DNA of 64,000 bases from Myxococcota bacterium (GTDB taxonomy: Bacteria; Myxococcota; B64-G9). The notes under the pieces are model-generated. The model did no database searches and was not told the origin of the DNA. It was given only the letters and a program-made list of their open reading frames with translations. The stretch is from NCBI GenBank assembly GCA_022710975.1, contig JAKLGA010000002.1, positions 248,001 to 312,000 of the forward strand, in the 5' to 3' direction. Both the position numbers and the translations under genes were made by a program. Positions 46,400-54,530 of this stretch are shown here, piece after piece; within the stretch, counting starts at the first letter, position 1; the number at the start of each line of letters is the position of its first letter.

Positions 46400-46738
46400 A
46401 TGGACCGGAAAAATCAGCGCAAAAGCTCTCGTGCCACCGTCAACCTCATGGTGGGAGAGACCGTACGGGGGCGGTTGTTCCAGCCCCTGCTGGCGGACGT
46501 CAGCGAGGGCGGCCTGCTGCTCGAGTGCCCCTCGGGCCTCGACCTCCCCCGCGCCCACGACTGCTACGTGGAGCTGATGCTGCCCGGCATCTCCGAGCTC
46601 ATCCTGGCCCGCTGCCGGGTGCTGCGCGACTCCATGCACGGCTTCTTCCGCCGCCGGGCCCTCCAGATCGTCGACATCTCCGCGCTCCACCGCAAGCTGC
46701 TCGGCGTGTACGTGCAGCGCGCCTACGGCCTGGCCTGA
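46400..46738 (+). CDS. PilZ domain protein
   Basis: A 112-residue single-domain protein. The c-di-GMP motif is present as RKSSR at the N-terminus and DVSEGG (D-x-S-x-x-G) at about 33-38, followed by a short beta-barrel with VELMLPG and RRRALQIVDIS. It probably acts as a cytoplasmic c-di-GMP receptor. ATG 46400 with GGAGGG nearby is preferred; the longer reading from 46376 would start inside the palindrome. It is divergent from the DNDCDG-repeat operon; the shared intergenic region suggests c-di-GMP-linked surface changes, which is inference. Confidence 0.8.
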   Translation: MDRKNQRKSSRATVNLMVGETVRGRLFQPLLADVSEGGLLLECPSGLDLPRAHDCYVELMLPGISELILARCRVLRDSMHGFFRRRALQIVDISALHRKLLGVYVQRAYGLA

Positions 46739-46906
46739 GCCCGCCGCGAACTTCCTCGACTCCATCACCCCCTTCATGAGCGCGGACCCGATCCTGGGCA
46801 CCGCCCGCGATCACCACGCGCTCCCGCTGCCCGGCCAGGGGCTGCTGGCCTGGCTCCTCCTCCGACAGCGTTGACAGCCACGGGCCCGCGTGGTAGCTCG
46901 GACCTG

Positions 46907-48415
46907 ATGCAATCGCCAGGAATTCCGCGCCCATGGGGAGCGCGCCAGTCGATCGCTTGGACGGCCTGGCTGGGCGTGGCCGCGCTGGCCTCTGCCTGCG
47001 CTCCTGCCCTCGCGGGGCGTCCGGCCTGGCTGGTGTCCCGGCAGAGCCAGGACATCCGCGCGGAGCACCACTTCACCGGCGCCGGGGAGGGCGCCTCGGC
47101 GGCCGAGGCAGACGCGCGCGCCCAGGCCGATCTCCTGGCCCGGCTGCAGGCCGAGGGCCGCGCTCGCCTGGCCCGGCTGCTCGGGCCGGGCGCCCCCGCG
47201 GAGCTCCGCCTGGCGCGGCTCGACCCGGCGGCCGAGCTCCTGAGCGCGCCCGCGGCGGCGCGCGTGGTGGCCCGCTGGCAGAGCACCGACGGCGCACGCT
47301 TCGCCTCGCTGGCGGCGCTGGACAGGGCCGAGCTCGCCGCGGCGCTGGCCGAGCAGATGGCCGGACTGTCCGCCCAGGTGGAGGAGGCGCTGCGCACCTC
47401 CCGCGAGCTGGGACCCGCCACGCCCTACGCCGGCGTGCTCCACGCGCTGGGGGCCTACCTGCTCCTGGGCCAGCTCCAGGACGCGCGGGCGTGCCTCGTG
47501 GCGGTGCAGCCAGACGCGCTCCGGACCCAGGCGCAAGGACCGGACGAGGCCGCCCTCGGGGGGCGCCTCGACGAGGCGCTGGCGGCCCTCGAGCTGTTCG
47601 CCCCGGCCCAGGCCGCCTGGCGGGCCGGCGAGGAGGGCCGCACCGCGCTGCTCGTGGCGGGCGCGCGCGCGTCCGGCACGGGCGAGCCGGCGGCCGGCGT
47701 GCCCCTGCGCTTCTCGAACCCGGAGGCCGGGTTCGCGCGCGAGGCGCGCACCGACGAGGCCGGGCTCGTCAGCCTGGAGCTGGATCTGGCGGCGGCGGCC
47801 GCGCCCGGCGCGCGCCTGCGGCTGGCGCTGGGGCTGGACGGACAGGCGGCGCTGGCCGAGGCGGGGCTCGACCCGGCCGACCCGCGCTGGACGCCGCTCC
47901 CTGCCCGGCTCGGGGCGGCCCGGGCGCACCAGGTGCTCGCGCGGCCGGCGGCCGGCGGCGCCCAGGTGGCCCTGCTGGTGGCCGAGCTGCGCAGCGGCAA
48001 GTTCCAGCCGGATTCCCGCGCCGCGCAGACCCTGGCCCAGGCGCTGGCCGCCCAGGGCTTCCGCCCCCGGCCGACCGCCGAGCTCAGCTTCCAGCTCGAG
48101 GGCGAGCCGACGCCCGAGCGGGTCGCGGCGGCCCTGGCGGGCCAGGCGGAGCTGGCCATCTACGGCGTGGTGCAGACCCAGCTCGATCCCCGCCAGGTGG
48201 GCGGGCTGGTCTTCGCCATGGCCACGGGCGAGCTCGTGGCCGTGCGGCTGCCCACGGGAGAGGTGCTCGGCCGCCACCAGGGCAGCGCGCGGGGCGCCGG
48301 CCTCGACGCCGGCCAGGCCGAGGGCCGCTCGCTCCAGGCCTTCGCCCAGAAGGCGCTGGAGCTCCTGCTGCCGGGATTGTCGGGTGCGGCGCCGCCCCCG
48401 GGGAGCGCGCCGTGA
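46907..48415 (+). CDS. LPP20-like lipoprotein
   Basis: A 502-residue protein with a lipoprotein-type signal (about 1-31, LASAC). The segment PAWLVSRQSQDIRAEHHFTGAGEGASAAEADARAQADLLARL resembles the LPP20 domain (P-x-W...G-x-G-x-A...A-x-x-A-x-x-A), often found in lipoproteins with a CsgG-like partner. A further beta-rich domain follows with no recognised family. TTGACA occurs at 46871-46876, but no good -10 follows. The TGA overlaps the GTG of the next gene (GTGA), so the two are co-translated. Confidence 0.68.
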   Translation: MQSPGIPRPWGARQSIAWTAWLGVAALASACAPALAGRPAWLVSRQSQDIRAEHHFTGAGEGASAAEADARAQADLLARLQAEGRARLARLLGPGAPAELRLARLDPAAELLSAPAAARVVARWQSTDGARFASLAALDRAELAAALAEQMAGLSAQVEEALRTSRELGPATPYAGVLHALGAYLLLGQLQDARACLVAVQPDALRTQAQGPDEAALGGRLDEALAALELFAPAQAAWRAGEEGRTALLVAGARASGTGEPAAGVPLRFSNPEAGFAREARTDEAGLVSLELDLAAAAAPGARLRLALGLDGQAALAEAGLDPADPRWTPLPARLGAARAHQVLARPAAGGAQVALLVAELRSGKFQPDSRAAQTLAQALAAQGFRPRPTAELSFQLEGEPTPERVAAALAGQAELAIYGVVQTQLDPRQVGGLVFAMATGELVAVRLPTGEVLGRHQGSARGAGLDAGQAEGRSLQAFAQKALELLLPGLSGAAPPPGSAP

Positions 48416-49590
48416 CCCCGCCCGCGGCCCCGGCCCCACCGCTCGACGGCCTGCGCGTCCTGGATCTCACCCGCCTCCTGCCCGGTCCCCTGTGCACCCG
48501 GATGCTGGCCGACCTCGGCGCGGAGGTGCTCAAGATCGAGCAGCCCGGCCTGGGCGACACGGTGCGCCAGCTCCCGCTGCGGGCCGGCGACCAGGGCGCC
48601 TTCTTCCAGGCGCTGAACCGCTCCAAGCGCTCCCTGGCGCTCGACCTCAAGCACCCGCGGGGGGCCGAGGTGCTGCTGCGCCTGGCCCGCCGCGCCGATC
48701 TGGTGGTGGAGGGCTTCCGGCCCGGGGTGATGGCGCGCCTGGGGATCGGCTTCGAGGCGCTGCGGGCGAGCCGGCCCGACGTGATCCTGTGCTCCATCAC
48801 CGGCTTCGGGCAGACCGGCCCCGACCGCGACCGCGCCGGCCACGACAACGGGTACATCGCCCGCTCCGGAATCCTGGCGCTGACGGGCGCGCCGGACGGC
48901 CCGCCGGTCCTGCCCGGGGTCCAGGTGGCCGACCTCCTCGGCGGCACCTGGCAGGCGCTGACCGCCATCCTGGCGGCGCTCCTCCAGCGCACCCGTACCG
49001 GGCGCGGACAGTGGCTGGACGTGAGCATGACCGACGGCGCCCTCACGGCCATGACGCTCCCGCTGACCGAGGTGCTGTGCGGCGTCGCGCCGGCCGGGCG
49101 CGGGCGGGGCAAGCTGACCGGCGGCCTGCTCAACTACGCGGTCTACCCCACCCGCGACGGCCGGTACGTGAGCGTGGGCGCGCTGGAGCCGCCCTTCCTG
49201 GGGGCGCTGTGCGCCGCCCTCGGCCTGGGGGAGCCGGCCGCGCTGACCCGCGAGCGCCTGGCCGCCCGCCTGCTCGAGCTCGACCTCGAGCCGCTCATGC
49301 GCCTGCTCGAGGGCCACGACACCTGCGTGGAACCGGTGCTCGAACCGGCGGAGGTGGTGGTCGATCCCCACCTCGTGGCGCGCGGCATGTTCGTCGAGGC
49401 GCCCGAGGCGGGCGGACCGCGCCGCCAGGTGGCCTGTCCCCTCCGGCTGGACGGGGCCCCGTGCCCGCCGCGGCCCGCCCCGCGCCTGGGCGAGCACACC
49501 GCCGAGGTCCTGACCGAGGTCGGCTACTCGCGCGAGGAGATCGCGGGCCTGGCCGAGGCCGGCGCCGTGGCGTGGCCCGGGGACGGCTGA
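48412..49590 (+). CDS. CaiB/BaiF family CoA-transferase (AMACR-like)
   Basis: A 392-residue enzyme of the family III CoA-transferase / alpha-methylacyl-CoA racemase group. LRVLDLTRLLPGPLCTRMLADLGAEVLKIE, GHDNGYIARSG and VADLLGG, whose aspartate is the candidate nucleophile, fit this family; the GHD-x-x-Y motif is more like racemases than CaiB. LLNYAVYPTRDGRYVSVG and DPHLVARGMF support the same fold. It would racemise 2-methylacyl-CoA or transfer CoA in lipid catabolism; which one is not determinable. Start GTG at 48412 overlaps the preceding stop. Convergent with the lipoprotein at 49592 (1 bp gap). Confidence 0.85.
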   Translation: MTPPAAPAPPLDGLRVLDLTRLLPGPLCTRMLADLGAEVLKIEQPGLGDTVRQLPLRAGDQGAFFQALNRSKRSLALDLKHPRGAEVLLRLARRADLVVEGFRPGVMARLGIGFEALRASRPDVILCSITGFGQTGPDRDRAGHDNGYIARSGILALTGAPDGPPVLPGVQVADLLGGTWQALTAILAALLQRTRTGRGQWLDVSMTDGALTAMTLPLTEVLCGVAPAGRGRGKLTGGLLNYAVYPTRDGRYVSVGALEPPFLGALCAALGLGEPAALTRERLAARLLELDLEPLMRLLEGHDTCVEPVLEPAEVVVDPHLVARGMFVEAPEAGGPRRQVACPLRLDGAPCPPRPAPRLGEHTAEVLTEVGYSREEIAGLAEAGAVAWPGDG

Positions 49591-49591
49591 G

Positions 49592-50767
49592 CTACTTGCC
49601 CAGGAAGAGCTTCAGGGACTTCGTGGTCTCGGTGTAGTAGGCCACCACCGGCTGGCCGGCCGCGGTCAGGCCGGCCGCCACGTAGCTGCCCGCGCCGGCG
49701 GTCTCGTCCACCAGGTAGTCCGCCCAGCCCTGCTCGGCCTTCATCGCCATGCGCAGGTGTCCCTTGCGCACGTCCTGGCCGTCCATGCGCATGTACGCCA
49801 GCACCAGGCGGCCGTTGGAGTCCACCGCCAGGGCCATGTTGTAGGCGTCCGGCACGAAGGTCGTGCCCTTCCAGCCCTCGGCGGTCAGCTCGCCGCGCGC
49901 CAGGCGGTCCTTGAGCGCCTCGCGGAAGATGACCCGCGGGGTGCCGTCCTGGACGAAGTACAGGGCGCTCGACTTGCCGGGGTTGTTCTCATGGGCGGCG
50001 ACCTCCGTGCTCCAGGTGCCGTCCGCGCCCTGGATGGCGACCCGCAGCTCGCTGCTCATGCCCGACCAGTGCAGGTAGGAGGCGGCCAGCCGGCCGTTCG
50101 GCTGGCGCACCACACCGATCTGGACCTTCTCGCTGCCGTTGGCCTTGTCCACCCGCTCGTTGCCCCACAGACCCTCGGGCGGCGCGGGCGCAGGGCCGGC
50201 GCCGGGCTTGGGCGGGGGCGCCGGCTTGCCCGCGTCGGGGTTGGGCACCCGCCAGGCGTGCTTCAGGTAGCCGTCGCCGGAGTAGTAGATGGCGTGGAGC
50301 TGCTGCTGGTCGTCGAGCATGAGCCTGGCGCCCATGCCGGTGCCCTTGCCCCACTCCACTGGCTCGCGCAGCCAGCGGCCCTCCTTGCGGTAGGCGTAGG
50401 TCAGCGTCTGGGTGGCGTCGCTGTAGTACAGGATGTGGGGCTCGGCCGGCGAGGTGACCCGGATGGTGCCGTACACGCAACTCTTGCAGGCGTCGTCCAC
50501 GGTGTCCGCGGCGAACCCGGCCTTGGCCGCGTGGCGCACGTACTGCAGGCGCTCCTTGGCCTTGTCGTAGAAGACCAGGTGGACCCCGTCCTCGACGTCG
50601 AGATCCATGGCCACGTACTGGCCGGCGTCCCCGGAGTTGTCCACCGTCAGGACCCGGCCGGGGGCCTTGCCCGCGTCCCTCAGGGGCGCGGGCTCGCTGC
50701 ACCCCGCGAGCAGGGTCAGGCCGAAGGCGGCCCCCGCGACCGCGCGCCATGTCTGTCCTCGGAGCAT
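49592..50767 (-). CDS. Lipoprotein of unknown function, probable beta-propeller
   Basis: A 391-residue lipoprotein (signal 1-22, lipobox LLAGC). Repeated strand pairs such as GVHLVFYDKAKERLQYVRH, EPHILYYSDATQTLTYAY and RLAASYLHWSG with aromatic ends look like a sialidase-type or general six-bladed propeller, but no blade motif is definite. A proline-rich insert (about 190-210) breaks the repeats. Start ATG 50767 has GGGAGGAG upstream; the longer 50800 reading has no signal. It follows the T3SS operon by 72 bp on the same strand, so a functional link is possible but not shown. Confidence 0.65.
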   Translation of the reverse strand: MLRGQTWRAVAGAAFGLTLLAGCSEPAPLRDAGKAPGRVLTVDNSGDAGQYVAMDLDVEDGVHLVFYDKAKERLQYVRHAAKAGFAADTVDDACKSCVYGTIRVTSPAEPHILYYSDATQTLTYAYRKEGRWLREPVEWGKGTGMGARLMLDDQQQLHAIYYSGDGYLKHAWRVPNPDAGKPAPPPKPGAGPAPAPPEGLWGNERVDKANGSEKVQIGVVRQPNGRLAASYLHWSGMSSELRVAIQGADGTWSTEVAAHENNPGKSSALYFVQDGTPRVIFREALKDRLARGELTAEGWKGTTFVPDAYNMALAVDSNGRLVLAYMRMDGQDVRKGHLRMAMKAEQGWADYLVDETAGAGSYVAAGLTAAGQPVVAYYTETTKSLKLFLGK

Positions 50768-50839
50768 GCGGCTCCTCCCGGGCTGGAACGGGTTGAGCAT
50801 CGAGTTCGCGTCGGGTGTACCACGCCCCTCGGCAGCGGA

Positions 50840-51583
50840 TCAACCGCCGAGCAGCCCCGCGACCCGCCGGATCCAGGCGGCCAGGTTCGGCTCCAGCGCC
50901 AGGGCGACCGCGCCGAGCGCCAGCACGGCCCGCAGGGGAGCGGCCACGAAGTGCACCGGCAGGCCGGGTGCGCTGCGGCCCACCCAGCCCAGCACGAGGT
51001 CCACGCCGAGCCCCGCCAGGGCCGCCGGGAAGGCCACCGCCATGGCCAGCTCGAAGGCCGTGGCGAACGCCCCGACGGCCAGCCTGGCCCCCGCCTCAAG
51101 GGCCGCGCCGTCCGGCCAGGCGAGCGGAGGCAGGCGGACCAGGCTCGCGCCCAGCACCCGCAGGCCGGCCTCCGGTCCCCCCAGGGCGAAGAACGCCAGG
51201 CAGGCCAGCAGCCCGTGCAGGCGGGCGAGCGGCGTGTCCCCCGAGTCCCCGGCCCCGCCGGGCGCCTGGCCCGCGCCGCGGAGGTCGTCCGCCAGGCGCC
51301 CGCCAGCCCGCAGGGCCTCCACGAGCGCGAGGCCCGCCACGGCCAGCACCGCGCCCAGACCGAGCTCCTTGAGCAGCAGCCCGAGGTACACCCCCAGCCC
51401 GGGCAAGACCGGGACCGGGCCGCCCGCGGGTAGCAGCGCGGCCGCCAGCACCCCGGCCAGGCCGAGCTGCACGGGCCTGGGCAGGTGCGCCCCGCCCAGG
51501 GGCGGCAGGCACAGGATCGCGGGCAGTAGGCGCGCGGTCACCAGCCCCCACAGCCCCAGGAGGTCCAGCGCCGCGGCGCCCAT
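50840..51583 (-). CDS. sctT: Type III secretion export gate protein SctT (FliR family)
   Basis: A 247-residue membrane protein with seven hydrophobic segments. VTARLLPAILCLPPLGG and LPRPVQLGLAGVLAAALLP are the FliR/SctT N-terminal pattern, GVYLGLLLKELGLGAVLA and GRLADDLRGAG continue it (F/L-KE-LxxGxxxG and the ...G...D..RG.. region). SctT, with SctR and SctS, forms the R5S4T1 export gate. It starts 3 bp after sctS. It is the last gene of the operon; sctU does not follow. Confidence 0.82.
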   Translation of the reverse strand: MGAAALDLLGLWGLVTARLLPAILCLPPLGGAHLPRPVQLGLAGVLAAALLPAGGPVPVLPGLGVYLGLLLKELGLGAVLAVAGLALVEALRAGGRLADDLRGAGQAPGGAGDSGDTPLARLHGLLACLAFFALGGPEAGLRVLGASLVRLPPLAWPDGAALEAGARLAVGAFATAFELAMAVAFPAALAGLGVDLVLGWVGRSAPGLPVHFVAAPLRAVLALGAVALALEPNLAAWIRRVAGLLGG

Positions 51584-51586
51584 GCC

Positions 51587-51844
51587 TCACGCCCCTCCGC
51601 CCCAGGCCGCCCGGGCGAAGGCCAGGAGCAGCTCGCCCATCCAGGGCGCGGCCACGAGCAGGACCGCCAGCACCGCCAGGATCTTGGGCACGAACGACAG
51701 GCTGAACTCCTGGATCTGGGTGGCGGCCTGCAGCAGGCCGATCGCCAGCCCCACCGCGAGCGACACCAGCACCGCCGGAGCCGACACCAGCAGCACCAGG
51801 CCCAGCGCCTCGCGGGCGAGCGTCAGCAGCCGGTCTAGCTCCAC
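51587..51844 (-). CDS. sctS: Type III secretion export gate protein SctS (FliQ family)
   Basis: An 85-residue two-helix membrane protein. LLVSAPAVLVSLAVGLAIGLLQAATQIQEFSLSFVPKILAVLAVLL matches the FliQ/SctS pattern GLxVGxxQAxTQIQE-x-L-S-F-x-PKI closely, and it ends in a short cytosolic tail. The start is a GTG at 51844 with GGAGGCGGG upstream, overlapping the sctR stop by 10 bp, so it is coupled to it. Four copies surround the SctR/SctT gate in other systems. Confidence 0.88.
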   Translation of the reverse strand: MELDRLLTLAREALGLVLLVSAPAVLVSLAVGLAIGLLQAATQIQEFSLSFVPKILAVLAVLLVAAPWMGELLLAFARAAWGGGA

Positions 51845-52479
51845 GGCCCGCCTCCGGCCTGGAACTGGCCCAGGAGGTTCTCGGCCAGCAGCGTCCAGCC
51901 GTCGGCCAGGGCGAACAGCAGCAGCTTGAAGGGCAAGGCCACGCCCGCGGGGGACAGCATGTGCATGCCGAGTGACAGCAGGACGTTGGCCACCAGCATG
52001 TCCAGCACCAGGAAGGGCAGGAAGATCGCGAACCCCAGGCGGAAGGCGTCGTGCAGCTGCCCGATCACGAAGGCCGGCACCAGCGCGCGCCACGACGGCC
52101 CCGCGTCCCCGCCGACCAGCCGCTGGATGCGCAGCAGGTGCTCCGGGCGGGTGTGGCGCTGGAGGAACTCCTCCAGGGGCTCGGCCGCCCTGGCCAGGGC
52201 TGCCAGGCTGTGCTCGGTGGGACCCTCGGACAGGGCCGGCCAATCGGCCTGCAAGCGCGAGCCGACCTCGGCGGCCACGGGGTACATGACGCACAGGCTC
52301 AGCGCCAGGGCCAGCCCGGTGATCACCCCGGAGGGCGGCACCTGGGACGCGCCCAGGGCCGAGCGGACCAGCGACAGCACCACGGCGATCTTGACGAAGG
52401 AGGTGAGCAGCATGAGCGCGAAGGGCAGCAGGCCCGCCAGCAGCAGGCCCAGCACCAGGCTCGAGGGCGACAGGCTCAC
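51835..52479 (-). CDS. sctR: Type III secretion export gate protein SctR (FliP family)
   Basis: A 214-residue membrane protein. MLLTSFVKIAVVLSLVRSALG, PAFVIGQLHDAFRLGF and PFLVLDMLVANVLLSLGMHM followed by LSPAGVALPFKLLLFALADGW are the FliP/SctR signature almost residue for residue. There is no cleavable FliP-type leader, as in injectisome SctR. The GTG at 52479 overlaps the FliO-like gene's TGA and is preceded by GGAGGTGAGCC. It forms the pentamer of the export gate. Confidence 0.93.
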   Translation of the reverse strand: MSLSPSSLVLGLLLAGLLPFALMLLTSFVKIAVVLSLVRSALGASQVPPSGVITGLALALSLCVMYPVAAEVGSRLQADWPALSEGPTEHSLAALARAAEPLEEFLQRHTRPEHLLRIQRLVGGDAGPSWRALVPAFVIGQLHDAFRLGFAIFLPFLVLDMLVANVLLSLGMHMLSPAGVALPFKLLLFALADGWTLLAENLLGQFQAGGGPWS

Positions 52480-52808
52480 GGCTCACCTCCGGTCTCGGCG
52501 TGCTCCTCACCCAGGCGCGCCAGCAGCCTCGGCCCGCCCGGACCGGTGCCGACGAGCAGCCTGGCCCCGTCCACCTCCAGGACCAGGGCGCCCGCGCCCT
52601 CGCCCAGGCGGACGCGCTCCAGCACCCGCAGGCGCCGCGGCGCCGCGGCGGATCGGCCGCGCCGGCGCTGCAGCCACCACAGCCCGCCGCCCAGGAGCCC
52701 CAGGCCTCCCAGCCAGGCCGGCCCGCCGGCCGCGGCGGCGCCGAGCAAGGCCAGCAGCCCGAGCCACCACAGCCCGCCCCGCGCGCGGGGTTCAGCCAGG
52801 CAGCGCAC
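52476..52808 (-). CDS. FliO-like small membrane protein
   Basis: A 110-residue protein with a hydrophobic N-terminal half (about 12-45) and a basic/beta C-terminal half: RLRVLERVRLGEGAGALVL then EVDGARLLVGTGPGGPRLLARL. This matches the FliO pattern (single-TM assembly chaperone of FliP in flagella: ...R-x-L-E-R-x-x-LG...V...R-x-L-V-G-V-T...L). Injectisomes usually lack FliO. It lies between SctQ and SctR, exactly the place fliO holds in flagellar fliNOPQR operons, overlapping both neighbours. Function as an SctR-assembly factor is inferred. Confidence 0.7.
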   Translation of the reverse strand: MRCLAEPRARGGLWWLGLLALLGAAAAGGPAWLGGLGLLGGGLWWLQRRRGRSAAAPRRLRVLERVRLGEGAGALVLEVDGARLLVGTGPGGPRLLARLGEEHAETGGEP

Positions 52809-53100
52809 GGTCGCCCTCCCCCGCCCCGGCCAGCTCGAGCAGCCGCACCCCGCGCTGCCCCTCCACGTCGACCAGCTCCCCGCGCCCGAGCAGCCGCCCG
52901 CCCGCGCGCAGCTCGACCGGCCCCAGGACCGGCTCGGGGAAGGTCAGCACGTCGCCCACCCGCAGCCGCGCGAGCAGCGCCACGGGCAGCTGCAGCCGGC
53001 CCGCCTCCACCACCACGCGCACCGGCAGCTCACCCACCTGGAGCCCGCCCGGAGCCGCCTGCGCAACCCGCACCGCCTGGTCGTCCGACGCCGTCTGCAT
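52792..53100 (-). CDS. Possible internal start giving short SctQ C-terminal product
   Basis: Within sctQ an ATG at 53100 is preceded by GGGAGG (53108-53113) seven bases upstream, as good as the operon's true sites. It would give a 102-residue protein holding only the C-terminal SpoA domain. Yersinia YscQ and Salmonella SpaO are known to have just such an internal product that joins the full-length protein in the cytosolic sorting pods. Confidence 0.45.
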   Translation of the reverse strand: MQTASDDQAVRVAQAAPGGLQVGELPVRVVVEAGRLQLPVALLARLRVGDVLTFPEPVLGPVELRAGGRLLGRGELVDVEGQRGVRLLELAGAGEGDRALPG

Positions 53101-53955
53101 GTCCTCGCCTCCCGTCTCGTCCCAGCCCAGCCACTCCAGCCGCAAGCGCCCGGGCGCCTCCCGCCGGCCGCGCAAGGCCTGGCCCCCGAGCTGGAGCCGG
53201 ATCCCGTCCGGCTCCTCCGCGTCCGCCAGGAGAAGCACGTCGCCCGGGGCCAGCGCGGCCAGCTCCGCGGCCCGCAGCTCGACCGTCCCCAGGCGGCGCG
53301 CCGCGGCCGCGGGCAGCCGCATGATCCAGCCCGGCCACCCGGGTCCGGCGGGCGGCGGGTCCGCCGCGCACAGCTCCGGGCGCCGGGCGAGCGAGCCCTC
53401 GCCCTCCAGCCAGGCCGCCGAGCCGTGGGTCGCGCCCAGGCGCACCTCCAGCCAGGCGCCGGCCAGGCAGACCTCGTTGCCGAGCAGCCGGCCCAGCGCG
53501 CCCGCGCCCTCGAGCAGGCCCGCGAGCCGCCAGCCCGCCCAGGCGGGCTCCAGGTCGGCCAGCGCCTGCAACCCGGCGCACACCAGCCCGGCCGCCAGGC
53601 CTTCGTCCGCGCGCGCGGGCTCCGCCGTCCGGGGCGGCAGGCGGGCCTCGACCCGCGCCACCAGCCGGGCGTCGAGCGCCAGGCAGCCCAGCCGGCCGCG
53701 GGCCGGCTCGACCAGGACGGCGAAGCGCGCGCCCCCGGGGAAGGCCGCGCGCAGATCCTCCACCGGCAGGGCCTGCAGCCGGGTGACGCGCAGGTCGGGC
53801 GGCTCCAGCCCGAGGCGCTCGGCCAGCCGGGCCACTCCCCGCGCCAGGCCCGGCAGCCAGCGCCCGGGCGCGAGCCGCGCGGCCAGCGCCAGCTCGGCCC
53901 GCGCCACCCGCGGCAGGCGAGCGCGCGGGAAGGGCCGCACCCGCGGCTCGCTCAC
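52792..53955 (-). CDS. sctQ: Type III secretion cytoplasmic-ring protein SctQ (FliN/SpoA family)
   Basis: A 387-residue protein. The C-terminal 85 residues (GGLQVGELPVRVVVEAGRLQLPVALLARLRVGDVLTFPEP... RGELVDVEGQRGVRLLEL) are a SpoA domain like FliN and SctQ; a second, weaker SpoA-like region (LRAAELAALAPGDVLLLAD) lies about 220-270. The N-terminal 200 residues are not recognisable. SctQ forms the sorting platform that docks to the SctD/SctJ ring with SctK and SctL. GTG 53955 is preceded by GGAGGTGACGCC and overlaps the SctP-like stop by 4 bp. The internal ATG is annotated separately. Confidence 0.75.
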   Translation of the reverse strand: MSEPRVRPFPRARLPRVARAELALAARLAPGRWLPGLARGVARLAERLGLEPPDLRVTRLQALPVEDLRAAFPGGARFAVLVEPARGRLGCLALDARLVARVEARLPPRTAEPARADEGLAAGLVCAGLQALADLEPAWAGWRLAGLLEGAGALGRLLGNEVCLAGAWLEVRLGATHGSAAWLEGEGSLARRPELCAADPPPAGPGWPGWIMRLPAAAARRLGTVELRAAELAALAPGDVLLLADAEEPDGIRLQLGGQALRGRREAPGRLRLEWLGWDETGGEDMQTASDDQAVRVAQAAPGGLQVGELPVRVVVEAGRLQLPVALLARLRVGDVLTFPEPVLGPVELRAGGRLLGRGELVDVEGQRGVRLLELAGAGEGDRALPG

Positions 53956-54530
53956 GGCGTCACCTCCAGGTGCTCGAGCTCGAGCCCCTGGCGCGCCAGC
54001 GCGGCGGCCAGCCCGGCCGCCCCCCGCGCGAGCCTCTCCCGCCCCGGCGCCCCGGGGGCCCGCAGGCTGCACCGCACGCGCCGGCCGCGCAGCTCGACCT
54101 GCCCGGCTCCGTTCCTCCCTCCATCCAGCCCACACAGCTCGACGGCCAGGACCCCGGCGGGCGGGGCGGACGCCAGCCTGCTCCCCGGCGCCCGATCCCC
54201 ACCGCCGGGGGCGTGGGGCTCGCCGGACGCGCCGGCCGGGCACGCGGCGCCCCGCGCCGCTCCCTCGGCAGGGTCGGGAGAGGAGCGCGCGCAGGACGGC
54301 GGCGACGCCCAGCCCGGCCCCGCTCCGGGCCCGGCCACGCCCCCTGCCTCTGCCTCCCCGCCCGCGGCCCGCCGCCGGTCCCGACCCCCGGCCGCGCGCG
54401 CCTCCCCCGACCCCGATCTCCGCAGCAGTTCGTCGAAGGACCTGCGCCCCGCCTGCCCGGCCGGGCCCGGCCCTCCGCGGGCCGGGCCCCCCGCCGCCGC
54501 CCGTCCGGCCGCCTGCACGCTCGCGTTCAT
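53952..54530 (-). CDS. SctP/FliK-like proline- and glycine-rich protein
   Basis: A 192-residue protein whose first 120 residues are a disordered stretch rich in Gly, Ala, Pro and Arg, and whose last 60 (ELCGLDGGRNGAGQVELRGRRVRCSLRAP... ELEHLEV) resemble the small FliK/SctP C-terminal domain in which alternating L-x-V-x-L pairs end in GLxxxxxxV. It has the position (between sctO and sctQ) of the needle-length/substrate-switch protein. Recognition relies on context, so the call is tentative. The start ATG 54530 overlaps the stop of the SctO-like gene (ATGA). Confidence 0.45.
   Translation of the reverse strand: MNASVQAAGRAAAGGPARGGPGPAGQAGRRSFDELLRRSGSGEARAAGGRDRRRAAGGEAEAGGVAGPGAGPGWASPPSCARSSPDPAEGAARGAACPAGASGEPHAPGGGDRAPGSRLASAPPAGVLAVELCGLDGGRNGAGQVELRGRRVRCSLRAPGAPGRERLARGAAGLAAALARQGLELEHLEVTP

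Noticed and set aside
46871-46876. TTGACA -35 of the LPP20-like gene
   Set aside because: The hexamer is perfect, but 16-18 bp downstream there is no -10-like sequence and it overlaps an unlikely TTG start.
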